Positions 6,590 to 6,727 of a stretch of 6,727 nucleotides of DNA are shown piece after piece. Each line of letters opens with the position of its first letter. Positions within the stretch are counted from its first letter, which is position 1. The stretch is from Oscillospiraceae bacterium (lineage in GTDB: Bacteria > Bacillota > Clostridia > Oscillospirales > Oscillospiraceae), in the NCBI GenBank assembly GCA_009786775.1, contig WQRL01000100.1:1-6727 (forward strand), read 5' to 3'. The position numbers and the translations under genes were made by a program. Under the pieces are notes generated by a model. It searched no databases, was not told the DNA's origin, and worked only from the letters and a program-made list of their open reading frames with translations.

Positions 6590-6643
6590 GGACGGTTCAT
6601 CTGTCTTGTTCTCTCTTCCGTCAACAAGACAGATGAACCGTCC
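6590..6643. repeat. Perfect 21-bp inverted repeat, REP-like
   Basis: The left arm (6590-6610, GGACGGTTCATC...CTTGTT) and the right arm (6623-6643, AACAAG...GAACCGTCC) are exact complements across the 12-base loop CTCTCTTCCGTC. The element begins eight bases after the operon's stop codon. Left of the arm, GACAGG continues a motif (GACAGGGGACGGTTC) that I recall as a recurrent palindromic repeat in Firmicutes; the right side lacks the mirrored extension, so this copy may be truncated. In RNA it would form a very stable hairpin that could protect the 3' end of the message. There is no T-run after either arm, so a classical intrinsic terminator is unlikely. Confidence 0.8.
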
Positions 6644-6727
6644 GAGACCACTGAAAAAGACTGACTAGACATCACACGTTCTCCGCCGTTTGTCCCAAAA
6701 TAGTTGATAAGAGAAAACTTGGCTGAA
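6644..6727. other. Trailing intergenic sequence, nothing supported
   Basis: The last 84 bases after the inverted repeat contain no frame with a start and ribosome binding site, no RNA gene signature and no clear promoter. On the minus strand a frame runs through the palindrome into this stretch, but its composition is that of the repeat. The stretch may be the outer part of the same repeat unit or the edge of a neighbouring gene's control region. Confidence 0.5.

Noticed and set aside
6590..6643. Inverted repeat as a classical Rho-independent terminator
   Set aside because: The bases after the right arm (GAGACCACTG) and, on the other strand, after the left arm lack a T-tract.
1..6727. CRISPR array, tRNA, rRNA or transposase gene
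   Set aside because: I saw no regularly spaced direct repeats, cloverleaf-like segment, rRNA-like stretch or transposase-like frame on either strand.

Overview
The window looks like chromosomal DNA of a low-to-mid GC Firmicute, most likely an uncultured member of the Clostridia. This rests on strong GGAGG-type ribosome binding sites, a textbook SigA-type promoter, and an ECF sigma factor / ABC-2 transporter operon of a kind familiar from clostridial genomes. I cannot place it more finely without a search.

Layout: two divergent transcription units are separated by about 335 non-coding bases. Leftward (1-1511, minus strand) is the first ~503 codons of a secreted subtilisin-family (S8) protease. 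It has a signal peptide, an I9-like propeptide, an acidic/tyrosine-rich linker and the start of the catalytic domain, and the window edge cuts it just before the expected catalytic serine. Rightward (1846-6581) is a compact five-gene operon: an ECF sigma factor, a six-TM membrane protein of unknown function, an ABC ATPase, and two ABC-2-type permease-like proteins. The first four genes overlap at their ends (20, 14 and 4 bases). The last starts 43 bases after its neighbour.

The divergent intergenic region is dense with signals. It holds a TTGACA/CATAAT promoter for the protease, with a 9-bp inverted repeat bracketing the -35 box. Next comes a long imperfect palindrome (about 38-nt arms, 8-nt loop) that resembles a dispersed repeat or MITE. 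Just before the sigma gene is a TGAAAC-N17-CGAA motif resembling an ECF-type promoter. The palindrome lies inside an artificially long open frame of the sigma gene, so the true sigma start is almost certainly downstream at about 1846 (TTG) or 1858 (ATG).

The operon ends in a second repeat-like element, a perfect 21-bp inverted repeat with a 12-nt loop (6590-6643). The remaining 84 bases hold no gene I can support.

Working model (inference): the ECF sigma factor transcribes its own operon. The product is a membrane ABC complex with one ATPase and two related permeases, whose large extracytoplasmic domains could sense or handle an envelope-active peptide or other extracellular ligand. The six-TM protein encoded between sigma and ATPase sits where an anti-sigma factor is usually encoded, yet lacks a zinc-finger anti-sigma motif. 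It may be an unconventional anti-sigma factor or a third membrane subunit.
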